Origin: Bacillus aquiflavi
GTDB lineage: Bacteria > Bacillota > Bacilli > Bacillales > Cytobacillaceae
Reading direction: 5' to 3'
Assembly (NCBI RefSeq): GCF_019915265.1
Contig: NZ_CP082780.1
Location: 930,001 to 994,000, forward strand
Length of the DNA: 64,000 bases
The notes under the pieces are model-generated. The model did not search any database. It saw only the letters and a list, made by a program, of their open reading frames with translations, and was not told where the DNA came from. Position numbers and translations under genes: made by a program. Position 1 is the stretch's first letter. The number at the start of each line of letters is the position of its first letter. This document shows, one piece after another, positions 1 to 9,994 of the stretch.

Positions 1-119
1 GACATTTTTACAAATAGTGTAACATCATAATCTGAAAAAAGAATGAAAAGTTCTGGTGCAATGAACGTTGTCTTTTAAGATATAAAAAAATTATTGATAT
101 GTTGAAAAGGAGTGTCACA

Positions 120-584
120 ATGCTTGTAGTAAGTGCATGTTTAGCTGGAATCAACTGTCGTTATGACGGCGGCCATCAATTAATAAAAAAAATCAATGAA
201 CTTGTTGAACAACGAAAAGCAATCGTTGTTTGTCCTGAAGTATTAGGAGGATTAGACACGCCGCGAGAACCAGCAGAGATCGTCGGGGGTTCTGGTGAAG
301 ATGTATTAGACGGAAAAGCAAAAGTAATCAATCGTCTCGGTGAGGATGTGACAGATTCATTTATTAAAGGCGCGTACGAAACGTTAAAGCGTGTTAAAGA
401 AGTCGGAGCTACAGCGGTTGTTTTAAAAGAAAACAGTCCATCATGCGGAAGCAACATGATTTATAACGGGAACTTTTCTAATGAGAAAGTAAGTGGAGAA
501 GGGGTAACAGCTGCTTTACTTCGAAAAGAAGGTATAAACGTTTTGTCTGAGGCAGAGATGCATACATTATTTGAAAAAGAATGA
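120..584 (+). CDS. DUF523 family protein
   Basis: This 154-residue protein opens MLVVSACLAGINCRYDGG and carries CPEVLGGL and NSPSCG motifs, the conserved cysteine-rich pattern of the DUF523 family. The family is widespread, its biochemical role is not established, and the paired cysteines suggest metal or Fe-S binding (inference). I chose the ATG at 120 because AAAAGGAG ends eight bases before it; an upstream ATG at 99 lies before that site. It appears to stand alone, with decayed mobile DNA downstream. Confidence 0.88.
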   Translation: MLVVSACLAGINCRYDGGHQLIKKINELVEQRKAIVVCPEVLGGLDTPREPAEIVGGSGEDVLDGKAKVINRLGEDVTDSFIKGAYETLKRVKEVGATAVVLKENSPSCGSNMIYNGNFSNEKVSGEGVTAALLRKEGINVLSEAEMHTLFEKE

Positions 585-719
585 AAAATTCTTTACGGAT
601 TTAGTTTTTAAGCATGTATTACATAATTAGTGTGAAATTTTTTTATCTAGGAATAGATAATTAGAAATGCTGTCTAGAAAGACGAAAAAAAGTGTTTTCT
701 AATTAGCCTCAAAATGAAC

Positions 720-1415
720 TTGGATAGTACGAGGACAATTTATTATACTACTTCATGTACCAATGAGGTTGACACCCGTGTAGCGAACAAAGCATCCTAA
801 GAAGTTTAAATTACAAGTCATCAAGAGCCCAAGAAATAGGAAGATTACCCTTGTAGATCGTCGTTATGAATTGAATCCCAACATGGTTAGTTGTTGGAAT
901 CGTGAATATAAAGGCGGGGAATTTGGAGATGTGGATGTGGCTACCGGATCTAACTCTAAAGAATGATCCCAAAAAAAAATAACAGACTCAAAATGTATGA
1001 GGTAAAAAGGAAGTTGAAATAGCGATTTTACTTGCTTTAATAAAAAGAAAACCCTCACTTACTGAAAAACTTGAAGTAGCTGATCAATGGATTAACAAAG
1101 TTCAAAGGTACTTAAAATAATCAGATGAACATATTAAAGAATTTCTGCTGGAAGAAATTGAGGCGATGCTTTTAACTATGGTTACCGCAAATTAAAAAAG
1201 TACTCCGCAAAAAAATATAATCTAATTATTAACAAGGAAAATGTCTATCGCTTATGTAAGGAACTTGGGATCTTACGACCACAATGACAAGAGAAAGTCT
1301 CTTTTCCACGTAAATTAGCAGAAATCGCATCATTAAAGCTTCTAAGCAACTCTGGGAGGCAGATATTAAATATAGCTATATCAAAGAAGGAGGAGACCTC
1401 ATTGGTAATTAAGGA
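720..1415 (+). mobile_element. Decayed IS3-family insertion sequence
   Basis: Conceptual translation in shifting frames recovers pieces of both IS3 reading frames. Near 860-960 is an OrfA-like stretch (RRYELNPNMVSCWNREYKGG). From about 1060 OrfB follows: KLEVADQWINKVQ, then SDEHIKEFLLE, then GDAFNYGYRKLKK once one lost base near 1165 is restored. Further on are INKENVYRLCKELGILRPQ and ASKQLWEADIKY, which holds the first catalytic Asp. Several stops and frameshifts interrupt it and the rest of the catalytic domain is missing, so it is a fossil. No terminal repeats were recognised. Confidence 0.8.
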
Positions 1416-1673
1416 GGTTCGGGTATAATAGGCTGTATTCAAACAAAGCATCATCTTGATTTGAAGTGGCGGGAATGACAGCCTTGTTTGGCGATGCCTA
1501 TGTTTGAAACAGCTGGCTTCTCGGAAGGAGAATCATGCCGCAGAGGTTCGGTGTCTAGCAACATGGATTTTTTGAAGAATAACGGGAGAAATCTAAAAAA
1601 ATAAAAACTATGCAAATGAAAGAATAAGAAAGTTATTATCCAAAATTTTGGGGTTAATCCGCTTAAAATTATA
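1416..1673. other. Gene-poor stretch after the IS3 fossil
   Basis: No convincing gene was found here. A GC-richer patch at about 1455-1560 differs from its AT-rich surroundings and may be another relic of mobile DNA, but its translations in either direction match nothing I recognise. Confidence 0.4.
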
Positions 1674-1892
1674 TTATTTATCTTCTTTAAAAACAATATC
1701 CCATACTAGTAAACCAATACAACCTACAAGAATAAAAATTGAAATTAAGTTTTCTAAAAAACCCTTCTCCCAATCTCTATAAATTAAGTATGCTTGAAAT
1801 ACAAAAATTAGAATAACCGCCCATCTAAACGGTAGATTTTTAAGTTTAATGATTAACGCTCCTCGTATAGTTAGTTTATAATCTAATTTCAA
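1674..1892 (-). CDS. Small putative two-helix membrane protein
   Basis: The reading frame encodes up to 72 residues with two hydrophobic segments (around AVILIFVFQAYLIY and LISIFILVGCIGLLVW) joined by a charged loop (RDWEKGF), and it ends in KEDK. This is a plausible small integral membrane protein, but I do not recognise a family. The outermost start is TTG at 1892 without a clear ribosome binding site. A GAGGAG motif lies inside the frame and could serve a shorter form with an unusual ATT start. It sits isolated in degraded DNA, so it may not be expressed. Confidence 0.4.
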   Translation of the reverse strand: MKLDYKLTIRGALIIKLKNLPFRWAVILIFVFQAYLIYRDWEKGFLENLISIFILVGCIGLLVWDIVFKEDK

Positions 1893-2938
1893 GATAATTT
1901 CCAGTTTATTTATTGTTCTTTGATAACTTCATAGAAGTTAGCTCAGGTAGTGGAGCTAGCCCCCATCAAGTCACATGGTTGGATTTTTCGAAAAGTTGTA
2001 TTACCCTATTCCCTCGATTATATCGAGTACCAAGATCAAATTATTGGTAACTTATAAATCTTTCTTAATTAGTATCGCCTTTAACTGAGCCCTTGAGTTG
2101 TTCAGCAATCGGCGGAGGAGACTCTTGAAAAACCTAACTTGCCCGATGGTACCAAGGGCAAGTTGGGCATTCATTTTATCCCCTTCTCTCTTGTTACATT
2201 GGCTTCAAACCATTGACATATTTGTCAAGAGTGATTAGGGGGTATTTTTACCCAGCTTTGATGTTTTAACATCACCTCAGGCACTTATTTTCATAGAATT
2301 TTTTACAGTATCTAATTCCATAATAAACTAAAGCTTAACAAACAATAAACAAGATATAAAGAGTAATAGATTTCAATAAAGAAATTCGCTGCTACTTGCT
2401 TGTATAAATGTATATTCTTAATAATATTTTTTACTTTTCTGCTGGGATTATTAAAAACTTAGATCTTTAGATTTCATCTTTCATTTTATGAAGTATTGTT
2501 AAACTCCTCCTCAAGCTTTAATGTTCAAACCATTACGATTAAGTCATTAATTTACCTTTCAAAAATAATCGCTTATTGGAAAGCGAATGATCTTATATAA
2601 AATCTAAATCTTTTTCACATATACTTTCCTACTTACTTTTTTCCTTTGTCAATCCCATTTAAAATTTATGAGTGCAATGTTTATTCTAGGATTAACCTTG
2701 TCCTTTACAAAATTCTTAATGAAAAAAACCGCTCATCTAATACTGTTATAGTACAATGTGTAATCTGTTATATAAAAATGTTCGCGCTTACCTTCTTGTT
2801 TGTAATGACTTTGTAAATTTTAAAATAAGGTGTTTCAAATAAAATGCGGAAAATTTAACTTTTGTCACAGCTTAAAAAGTGAACTTGAATTAAAATTTAA
2901 AGCGAGAGGGTAGTTGGATTTCTTCCAACAAAAAATTC
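1893..2938. other. About 1 kb without a recognisable gene
   Basis: The stretch is very AT-rich, with stops in all frames and only short reading frames. Scattered patches (for example 2100-2180, GC-richer) look like relics, but I could not assign them. The last 60 bases should hold the promoter of the oxidoreductase operon; no clear consensus was identified. Confidence 0.5.
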
Positions 2939-2962
2939 ATGGGAATGTGGGAGGGAAAAAAT

Positions 2963-3976
2963 GTGTCTATTTTACCGCAAAAAAATCAACTTGGTTTTTT
3001 TGAAATTAGGTTAGAGTCAATAGGCGGTTTAGGGGCGAATTTAGCAGGCAAAATGCTAGCTGAGGCTGGTGTTTTAGGTCTTGGGCTAAATGGAGCAAAT
3101 TTTTCATCATATGGATCAGAAAAAAAAGGAACACCGGTAAAAAGCTTTGTTCGCTTTTGTGATCCTGACGTTGAAATTCGTGATCATAGTCCAATTGAAC
3201 AACCACACGTAATAGGGATATTTCATGAAACTATATATAAAACAGTAGATGTAATAAGTGGATTAACATCTGAAGGGATTGTTTTAATTAATTCCGAAAG
3301 AGACTTTGAGAGTGTAAAAACAGACTTGCAGCTCGAATATGGAACATTAGCAATTGTCGATGCTCTAACGATCGCAGTTGAAGAAAAAACAAAAGTTAAT
3401 ACTGCAATGCTCGGAGCATTGTTCCGCATTTGTGATTTTTTAAACCCTGATGCAATGCGAAAAGTGATTAGGCAAACATTTGAGAAGAAATATCCCCACC
3501 TTGTCGAACGAAATATTAGAACGTTTGAGAGAGGCTATAGAGAAGTAAGGTTTCAGTCATTACAGCCATCTGCCAAGATAACAGGGCATACTTTTTCACG
3601 TCCATCTGCTCGTCTAGGTTATGAAACACAAGAAATAGGCGGAGTACTAACTGCGCAAGCAAACAGCATTTTAAAGGACTTAAGTGGCTCTCGTCAAGGA
3701 TTTTTACCACAATTTGAGCAAGAAAAGTGTATTCATTGTGCAGCATGTGATACAGCCTGCCCGGATTTTTGCTTTGTGTGGGAAGAGGGAGAGGATAAGC
3801 GAGGACGCAAGCAAATGTTCTTAAAAGGAATCGACTATCAATATTGTAAAGGCTGTTTAAAATGTATAGAAGCTTGTCCTACAAACGCTTTAAGTGAATT
3901 ACGTGAAGAACATGGCTATGCAGAAATGAACCGCACTCCCCACCGTTTTCCGTATCTGTCAGGAGGGATCTTATAA
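2963..3976 (+). CDS. 2-oxoacid:ferredoxin oxidoreductase, fused gamma-delta subunit
   Basis: The N-terminal two thirds is a pyruvate/ketoisovalerate oxidoreductase gamma domain (LESIGGLGANLAGKML near residue 20). The C-terminal part is a ferredoxin-like delta domain with two [4Fe-4S] motifs, CIHCAACDTACP near residue 256 and CKGCLKCIEACP near residue 295. It would carry electrons from the TPP-bound intermediate of the partner subunit to ferredoxin or a similar acceptor in the cytoplasm. GTG at 2963 is preferred because GGGAGGG (2949-2955) lies seven bases upstream; ATG codons at 2939 and 2945 precede that site. Its TAA overlaps the next ATG by one base, indicating translational coupling. Confidence 0.88.
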   Translation: MSILPQKNQLGFFEIRLESIGGLGANLAGKMLAEAGVLGLGLNGANFSSYGSEKKGTPVKSFVRFCDPDVEIRDHSPIEQPHVIGIFHETIYKTVDVISGLTSEGIVLINSERDFESVKTDLQLEYGTLAIVDALTIAVEEKTKVNTAMLGALFRICDFLNPDAMRKVIRQTFEKKYPHLVERNIRTFERGYREVRFQSLQPSAKITGHTFSRPSARLGYETQEIGGVLTAQANSILKDLSGSRQGFLPQFEQEKCIHCAACDTACPDFCFVWEEGEDKRGRKQMFLKGIDYQYCKGCLKCIEACPTNALSELREEHGYAEMNRTPHRFPYLSGGIL

Positions 3977-6273
3977 TGGCGATATTAGAGGAAAAATTAT
4001 ATAACATCGAAAAAATAGCAGAACAAATTGTAACTTTTGAATCTGGAAATGAAATGGCTGCCTTAGCAGCAGCCCAAATAAATTATCACGTTATGGGTTA
4101 CTTTCCAATTACACCATCGACTGAAATTGCTCAATATTTAGACCAAATGAGAGTGCACGGAGAGCATAACATTAAATTAATTCCGGCTGATGGTGAACAC
4201 GGATCGGCAGGTATTTGTTATGGTGCAGCTGTTACGGGCGCAAGAGTATTTAATGCAACAAGTGCAAATGGACTAATGTATATGCTTGAACAATTGCCTG
4301 TACAAGCGGGAACTCGTTTTCCTATGGTGATGAATTTAGTTACAAGATCAATTAGTGGTCCGCTCGATATTCGCGGCGATCATTCTGATTTATATTTTGC
4401 TTTAAATACAGGATGGGTTATTTTAACTGCAAGAACGCCGCAGGCAGTGTATGATTTGAACATTATGGCATTAAAAATAGCTGAACATTCAAAAGTAAGG
4501 TTACCAGTGATCGTTGCCTATGATGGCTTTTTTACATCACATCAGAAAAGAAAAACTTACTATTTTAAGGAGCGAAAGGTTGTCCAACAATTTATCGGAG
4601 AGTGCCCGACTGATTATCATTTTGTCCGGGAGATGAAAAAGCCGATTACAATCGGAGCACATATGGATGGAAACGATCTTCTTAATAACCATTATCAACA
4701 ATCAGAGGCGATGTATAGAGCAGGCGAAGTATTTAAGGAAGTGGCTGCTGAATACGGAACTCTATCTGGACGAAAATATGCAACTTTAGATTTATATAAA
4801 ATGGCTGATGCAGAGATAGCTGTATTTTTATTAAACTCTGCTGCTGAAACAGCAAAAGATGTAGTTGATCGTTTACGTAAGAAAGGGATAAAGGCAGGTG
4901 TTATTAGTCCTAATATTACTCGACCATTCCCAGCCGAAGATATTCGTCAAGCGCTAAAAAATGTGAAAGCTTTATTAATTGGAGAGAGAGCTGATTCCTA
5001 TGGGGCACATGGTCCGAATATGACGAATGAAATTAAGTCGGCTTTACAAGAAGATAAAGAAAATAAGACGATCGTTTTAAGCAGAGTATTTGGTCTTGGC
5101 GGGAAAGATTTTTTTGCAGATGATGCTGAAAAATTTTTTATGATGGCAATTGAAGCAAAAGAAAAGGGAGCTGCCCAAAAGTCTTTTGATTATTATGGCC
5201 ATGTACCGGGAGATGATAAAGAGAAATTAACACAAGTAATTACACCACAATATGGAGACGTGTATCAATCAGGTTTGATTCATGTATCAAAGGATGAGGA
5301 AACAAATAAATTGAAAGTGAAAATTCCTCCGTTAAGGGCGTTAACATCAAAACCAAAGCGGCTTGCTTCCGGGCATGGTGCATGTCCAGGCTGTGGTATT
5401 TTTAGCGGACTTGAACTTTTCTTTAAAGGGATTGAAGGGGATGTCGTTGTTCTTTTCCAAACAGGTTGTGCTTATGTAGTAACAACAGCTTATCCATATA
5501 GCTCTCATAAACAGACAACCATTCATAATTTATTTCAAAACGGGCCAGCCACACTTTCAGGTACACTTGAAGCATTTTTAGAGCTTAAAAACCGGGGGGA
5601 AATTAACATTGCTCAAGATGCAACTTTTGTCATGGTGACTGGTGACGGGGGAATGGACATAGGGATGGGCTCAGCAATCGGGACAGCGCTTCGAAATCAT
5701 AAATTAATTATGCTTGAATATGATAACGAAGGATATATGAATACAGGCTCGCAAATGTCTTATTCAACACCAATCGGACATATGACGAGTACAACAAATG
5801 TTGGACCGTTGCAGTCAGGGAAAGCTTTTCATCATAAAGATACAGCACAGATTATGGCTGCAGCAAATATTCCGTATGTTTTTACCGGTACCGAGGCATT
5901 TCCACAAGATTTAATTAAAAAAGCAGCAAAAGCACAATGGTATGCCAAAAATGTTGGGACAGTATACGGAAAGTTGTTAATTACTTGTCCACTAAACTGG
6001 AAATCTGATGATCGTTATGGACAAAAAATTGTTGAAGCCGCTGTTCATTCAAATTTCTTTCCACTGTATGAGGTTGAGCAAGGAGTGACAACGATTACGT
6101 ACGATCCCGAACAAAAAAAAAAACAAGTCCCTCTTTCTGAATGGTTAAAGTACATGGGGAAAACGAAACATTTATTGAAGGAAGAAAATAAATCAATTTT
6201 AACAGAGTTTGAAAAAGAAATTGAAAAAAGGTGGAAACGATTAAAAGCAAGACACGAAAATCCATATTTATAA
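3976..6273 (+). CDS. 2-oxoacid:ferredoxin oxidoreductase, fused alpha-beta subunit
   Basis: The 765-residue protein joins an alpha (pyrimidine-binding) half, with YFPITPSTEIAQYLD near residue 45, to a beta (TPP-binding) half. The beta half has a CPGCG motif near residue 470 and GDGGMDIG...DNEGYMNTGSQ from about residue 555, the TPP/Mg signature. The YMNTGSQ stretch resembles pyruvate-type (PorB) enzymes, so pyruvate is the likeliest substrate, but this is inference. With the upstream gamma-delta protein it forms a complete four-domain enzyme that oxidatively decarboxylates a 2-oxoacid to acyl-CoA and reduces ferredoxin. A strong terminator follows. Confidence 0.88.
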   Translation: MAILEEKLYNIEKIAEQIVTFESGNEMAALAAAQINYHVMGYFPITPSTEIAQYLDQMRVHGEHNIKLIPADGEHGSAGICYGAAVTGARVFNATSANGLMYMLEQLPVQAGTRFPMVMNLVTRSISGPLDIRGDHSDLYFALNTGWVILTARTPQAVYDLNIMALKIAEHSKVRLPVIVAYDGFFTSHQKRKTYYFKERKVVQQFIGECPTDYHFVREMKKPITIGAHMDGNDLLNNHYQQSEAMYRAGEVFKEVAAEYGTLSGRKYATLDLYKMADAEIAVFLLNSAAETAKDVVDRLRKKGIKAGVISPNITRPFPAEDIRQALKNVKALLIGERADSYGAHGPNMTNEIKSALQEDKENKTIVLSRVFGLGGKDFFADDAEKFFMMAIEAKEKGAAQKSFDYYGHVPGDDKEKLTQVITPQYGDVYQSGLIHVSKDEETNKLKVKIPPLRALTSKPKRLASGHGACPGCGIFSGLELFFKGIEGDVVVLFQTGCAYVVTTAYPYSSHKQTTIHNLFQNGPATLSGTLEAFLELKNRGEINIAQDATFVMVTGDGGMDIGMGSAIGTALRNHKLIMLEYDNEGYMNTGSQMSYSTPIGHMTSTTNVGPLQSGKAFHHKDTAQIMAAANIPYVFTGTEAFPQDLIKKAAKAQWYAKNVGTVYGKLLITCPLNWKSDDRYGQKIVEAAVHSNFFPLYEVEQGVTTITYDPEQKKKQVPLSEWLKYMGKTKHLLKEENKSILTEFEKEIEKRWKRLKARHENPYL

Positions 6274-6322
6274 TGTGAAATTTATGCACAAGATTGTTTT
6301 TTTAGGCTAAACATAAAAAAGG

Positions 6323-6361
6323 AAAAAAGCAAAGCGAGTTTATTTTCGCTTTGCTTTTTTA
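6323..6361 (+). terminator. Rho-independent terminator of the oxidoreductase operon
   Basis: A 15-bp stem built on GCAAAGCGA/TCGCTTTGC has an eight-base loop, with A-tract and T-tract flanks. It lies 50 bases after the alpha-beta stop codon. Confidence 0.9.
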
Positions 6362-6465
6362 CATTAATTCAAATGAATAGGATATACGCCCACGACTTCT
6401 ACCTATCATTTGAATATGCTTTTATTGAGCAGTAAAAATATATAATAATAAAATGAGGAGGAGTC

Positions 6466-6735
6466 ATGATGAATGAACAAATAAGCCCTGTTCATGTTGA
6501 TCCGTATTATCAACACGAACCACCTTTTGCAGGGAACGATGAGCGGATTTTCTTTGGACCAAGGCCATTTTTTGGTAGGCCATTTTTCGGCAGACCATTT
6601 TTCGGCAGACCTTTTTTTGGCGGTCCGTTCTTTGGTGCTCCATTTCTAGGAGGAGTGTTAGGCGGATTGGCTGGAAGTGCTTTATTTAGTCCGTATTACT
6701 ATGGTGCGCCTTTTGGATATCCGTATTATTGGTAA
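6466..6735 (+). CDS. Gly/Phe/Pro-rich repeat protein
   Basis: The 89-residue protein has an acidic N-terminus, a core of tandem GRPFFG-type hexapeptides (about five units, then GGPFFG and GAPFLGG) and a Tyr-rich tail ending YPYYW. A GAGGAGG motif precedes tandem ATG codons at 6466 and 6469. No family was recognised with certainty. Low-complexity, aromatic-rich short proteins of this kind in spore formers are often coat or envelope components, but that is inference only. It is monocistronic, with a hairpin directly after it, between the oxidoreductase operon and kinE. Confidence 0.7.
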   Translation: MMNEQISPVHVDPYYQHEPPFAGNDERIFFGPRPFFGRPFFGRPFFGRPFFGGPFFGAPFLGGVLGGLAGSALFSPYYYGAPFGYPYYW

Positions 6736-6747
6736 AATATATATTGT

Positions 6748-6787
6748 GCAAAATAGAGTCCAAAAAAATAGTTGGACTCTATTTTGC
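6748..6787 (+). terminator. Terminator-like perfect hairpin
   Basis: A perfect 16-bp inverted repeat (GCAAAATAGAGTCCAA and its complement) has an eight-base loop and lies 12 bases after the repeat-protein gene. The T residues fall inside the 3' arm rather than after it, so termination is likely but not textbook. Confidence 0.7.
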
Positions 6788-7016
6788 TGCAATGGAAAAG
6801 AAAAAAACGTTGAAAACCGTCTTGCGATAGGATTAATGTATAGATCTAAATATCTATTTACGAAAAAATAAATCAGGAATAAAATACTGTTATTTTTAAA
6901 TATATAACTAAAGTAGCGGAAGAAATCGGTCTTTTAAAAAGGAATTTACAATCCTTTCGTAGAATAATTCTATTATTATACATAACTGGTTCAATTTATA
7001 TAAGGGGGATGCTTCG

Positions 7017-9206
7017 GTGAGCGATTCAAGAGAGCAGACTGAGTTTCTAAGGCTTTTAGATATTAAGGTTGATGAATTAGATAATATGAACATAATAGAT
7101 CAGGTGTCTTTATATAAGCAAGTATTTGAGAAAGTTACTGACGGGATAATTGTTGTGAATGAATATGGTCGTATTATAAGAGTTAATGATCCTGTTTGTC
7201 AACTGCTTCACCTTCAGAAATCTGATCTGTTAGGTAAACAAATAAACTCATTATTTTCAACGATTTTTATAGGAGATTGGGATAAACAAGTACAAAATCT
7301 GAAAAATAACAAGAGTGATGATTTAATTGTTAAGCTTGAAAATGGAGATGTCAAACATATTGAGCTCTCTGTTTTACAACATACGGAAAAAAATATCGAG
7401 ATTTTTCAATTAAAAGATATTTCTTGTTGTAAAAAATTAAAAGAGGAACAATTAATGACGCAAAATATGTTTAATGATATATTCGATCAAGCGGTTGATG
7501 GTATTATTATTTGTGACGAATCAGGTGTGATTATGAATGCTAATCCTGCCTTTTGTCAAAACATTCATTTAAATAAAGAGAGTGTCATAGGAAAACCATT
7601 ATCTCAGTTTGTTCCAGAAAAGCATCAAGTAAAACTAGAAGAAATTAAACGCTTATTAAAACAAACCGGAAAAGCTACAGGGATTATTCCAATTCAGCAT
7701 TGTGAAGGAACTACGATGTATGAATATACGATTAGTTCATACGTTTTTGACGGGTTTTATATGTCAATTATGAGGAATATAACTAAAAAATGGAATACAG
7801 AACGGAAAATTAGGAAAAATGAACAGCTGTTTCGAGATTTGTTTGAAGGAGCCCTTGACGGAATAATTTTATGGAATGATCAAGGAAATATAGAGAGAGC
7901 AAATAAAGCAGCTTGTGAAATTTTTGAAACTAGTCATAAAGACTTAATTAATCGAAACATCACAGATTTTATCTTAAAAGGAGATAGTAAATGGAAACAA
8001 ATTGCAGATGAATTATTAAAAACTGGTGCAATTAGGGATGAGTTATGGTTTTTAATGCCAAATGGCCAAAAGAAATTATTAGAATTTACTGCAAAACTAA
8101 GATCAGCTGATAACAACCATATGTCAATTTTTCGAAATGTTATTGAGCGTTACGAGATGGAGAAGAAACTTAGAAAGAGCGAGCAACGCTTTCGGAAAAT
8201 TTTTGATGGTGCCCTAAGCGGTATGGTTCTCTTGAATGAGCGATTTGAAATTATTGATATTAATGAAGTAGGGACTAGTTTGTGCGAAAAGAAAAAAGAA
8301 GAATTAATCGGAAAATCGTTATTAACTGTGATAGATTTTGGACAAAACGGAAAAAAGATATTAAATAAATATATTCAACAAATTTCAAAAATAGGAAACT
8401 ATCAAGGCAGTAAAACACTCACTTTGTGGAATGGGAAAAGAAAACATATCGAATATTCATCAAAATATAATGTTATTCCTGGAGCGATTTTTACTATTTT
8501 TCAAGATATCACTGAGAAACTTGAAATGGAAGAACAATTAAGAAAATCAGATACCCTAAACGTAATTGGTCAGTTGGCAGCTGGAGTCGCTCATGAGATA
8601 AGGAATCCGATGACCGCTTTAAAAGGGTTTATACAGTTATTAGAAACTAACGTCAAGGAAGACTATTCAACGTATTTTAATATTATTAAAACAGAGCTGC
8701 TAAGAATTGAGTCAATTATTAATGAATTTTTAATTTTAGCAAAACCGCAAGCAGTAAACTATTTGCAAAAGGATATCCGTCAGATTATGAAAGAAACTGT
8801 TGAATTATTAAGTGCACAAGCGGTGTTACATAATATACAATTCCGTACTCATTATGAGGAAGATTTACCGATTACTTGTTGTGAACCAAACCAGCTAAAA
8901 AAAGTTTTTGTCAACATTATAAAAAACGCTATTGAAGTAATGCCAAATGGGGGATTTATTACAATCTCTATTAAGTCCACGGAGGATAGCAGAATTCATA
9001 TCTCAATCCGCGATGAAGGCAGCGGAATAAGCGAAGTCAAGTTAAAAAAGCTAGGTGAGCCTTTTTTTACAACGAAAGAACGAGGAATGGGCTTAGGCTT
9101 AATGGTTAGCTATAGAATTATTGAAGAGCATAATGGTACGATTGAAGTTGAAAGTGAGCTTAAAAAAGGAACAACCTTCCATATCTATTTACCAATAAAT
9201 CGTTAG
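7017..9206 (+). CDS. kinE: Multi-PAS sporulation sensor histidine kinase (KinE-like)
   Basis: The 729-residue soluble kinase has four successive PAS domains (roughly residues 25-135, 150-260, 270-380 and 390-505). A HisKA domain follows with the phospho-acceptor His526 in HEIRNPMTALKGF, then a HATPase domain with the N box (NIIKNAIEVMPNGG) and G boxes (DEGSGIS, GMGLGL). No membrane segment is visible, so it senses a cytoplasmic cue. This class feeds phosphate to Spo0F in the sporulation phosphorelay. The assignment to KinE rests on length, PAS content and the adjacent ogt, as in B. subtilis. The GTG start has an AAGGGGG site upstream. Confidence 0.85.
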   Translation: MSDSREQTEFLRLLDIKVDELDNMNIIDQVSLYKQVFEKVTDGIIVVNEYGRIIRVNDPVCQLLHLQKSDLLGKQINSLFSTIFIGDWDKQVQNLKNNKSDDLIVKLENGDVKHIELSVLQHTEKNIEIFQLKDISCCKKLKEEQLMTQNMFNDIFDQAVDGIIICDESGVIMNANPAFCQNIHLNKESVIGKPLSQFVPEKHQVKLEEIKRLLKQTGKATGIIPIQHCEGTTMYEYTISSYVFDGFYMSIMRNITKKWNTERKIRKNEQLFRDLFEGALDGIILWNDQGNIERANKAACEIFETSHKDLINRNITDFILKGDSKWKQIADELLKTGAIRDELWFLMPNGQKKLLEFTAKLRSADNNHMSIFRNVIERYEMEKKLRKSEQRFRKIFDGALSGMVLLNERFEIIDINEVGTSLCEKKKEELIGKSLLTVIDFGQNGKKILNKYIQQISKIGNYQGSKTLTLWNGKRKHIEYSSKYNVIPGAIFTIFQDITEKLEMEEQLRKSDTLNVIGQLAAGVAHEIRNPMTALKGFIQLLETNVKEDYSTYFNIIKTELLRIESIINEFLILAKPQAVNYLQKDIRQIMKETVELLSAQAVLHNIQFRTHYEEDLPITCCEPNQLKKVFVNIIKNAIEVMPNGGFITISIKSTEDSRIHISIRDEGSGISEVKLKKLGEPFFTTKERGMGLGLMVSYRIIEEHNGTIEVESELKKGTTFHIYLPINR

Positions 9207-9220
9207 TGAGGTGTTGGATG

Positions 9221-9724
9221 ATGTTATCATACGCTGTATATGAAAGTATTGTTGGAACGATATATATCGTGGCAAATAATGAGCATTTAATCGGTGTTTA
9301 TATTGGGGAAGAAAATTTTCGAAAACGGAAAGACAGTGAGCAAATTCGTATACAACAAGATCATCAAATGATGATCGAAACGATTAAGCAGTTTGATCAA
9401 TATTTCAATGGAACTCGAAAAATATTTCAACTGCCACTTTACAAATCTGGCACGCCGTTTCAATTACAAGTGTGGGACGCATTTTTGAAAATCCCGTTTG
9501 GTGAAACGAAAAGTTATCAGGAAATTGCTGAGTCAATCGGTAGACCTAAGGCCCTTAGGGCAGTTGGACAGGCTAATAAAGCAAATAAATTTCCAATTAT
9601 TATTCCATGCCATCGAGTGATCGGGAAAAATAAAAGCTTAACTGGGTATGCAGGAAAACGAACTGATATTAAAGAAAAACTTCTTATTCTTGAGGGAGTC
9701 AGTGTGGAAAAAAAAAATGTTTAA
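9221..9724 (+). CDS. ogt: Methylated-DNA-protein-cysteine methyltransferase
   Basis: This is a suicide alkyltransferase that moves O6-alkyl groups from guanine to its own cysteine. The signature IIPCHRVIG places the acceptor at Cys130, and the preceding helix-turn-helix region (IPFGETKSYQEIAESIGRPKALRAVGQAN) is typical. The start at 9221 gives GAGGTG a seven-base spacing; ATG 9218 is an alternative. It follows the kinase stop by 14 bases and is probably cotranscribed. The C-terminus is Lys-rich (VEKKNV). Confidence 0.93.
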   Translation: MLSYAVYESIVGTIYIVANNEHLIGVYIGEENFRKRKDSEQIRIQQDHQMMIETIKQFDQYFNGTRKIFQLPLYKSGTPFQLQVWDAFLKIPFGETKSYQEIAESIGRPKALRAVGQANKANKFPIIIPCHRVIGKNKSLTGYAGKRTDIKEKLLILEGVSVEKKNV

Positions 9725-9823
9725 TAATATTGTAACAAAAGGTTCTAGGATTGTTATATTCGGGATGCATATTAATAGATTTTATCGATGCTACTATTTT
9801 TTGTTTTTATAGAGAAAAATTAA

Positions 9824-9831
9824 TGTCGAAA
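9824..9831 (+). promoter_or_regulatory. Possible Spo0A box
   Basis: TGTCGAAA matches the core Spo0A-binding heptamer (TGTCGAA) and lies about 165 bases upstream of the Spo0E-like gene. A 16-base A tract (9837-9852) follows almost immediately. A single short motif can occur by chance. Confidence 0.3.
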
Positions 9832-9994
9832 AAAACAAAAAAAAAAAAAAAATGAGAGAGAAAAATTTTTTTTTATAAAAAGATTGTCTAATATTGCGAA
9901 CCTATTTACAATTTTAGAAATTGTTGTAATAATGCACAAGTAGACTATTTTTTGATAGATACAGTACAAGGGAACGGATTAGGAGGAAAGAAGG

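Noticed and set aside
6677-6871. Short plus-strand frame overlapping the end of the GRPFFG gene
   Set aside because: It runs through the terminator hairpin, lacks a ribosome binding site and is in a different frame from the clear gene.
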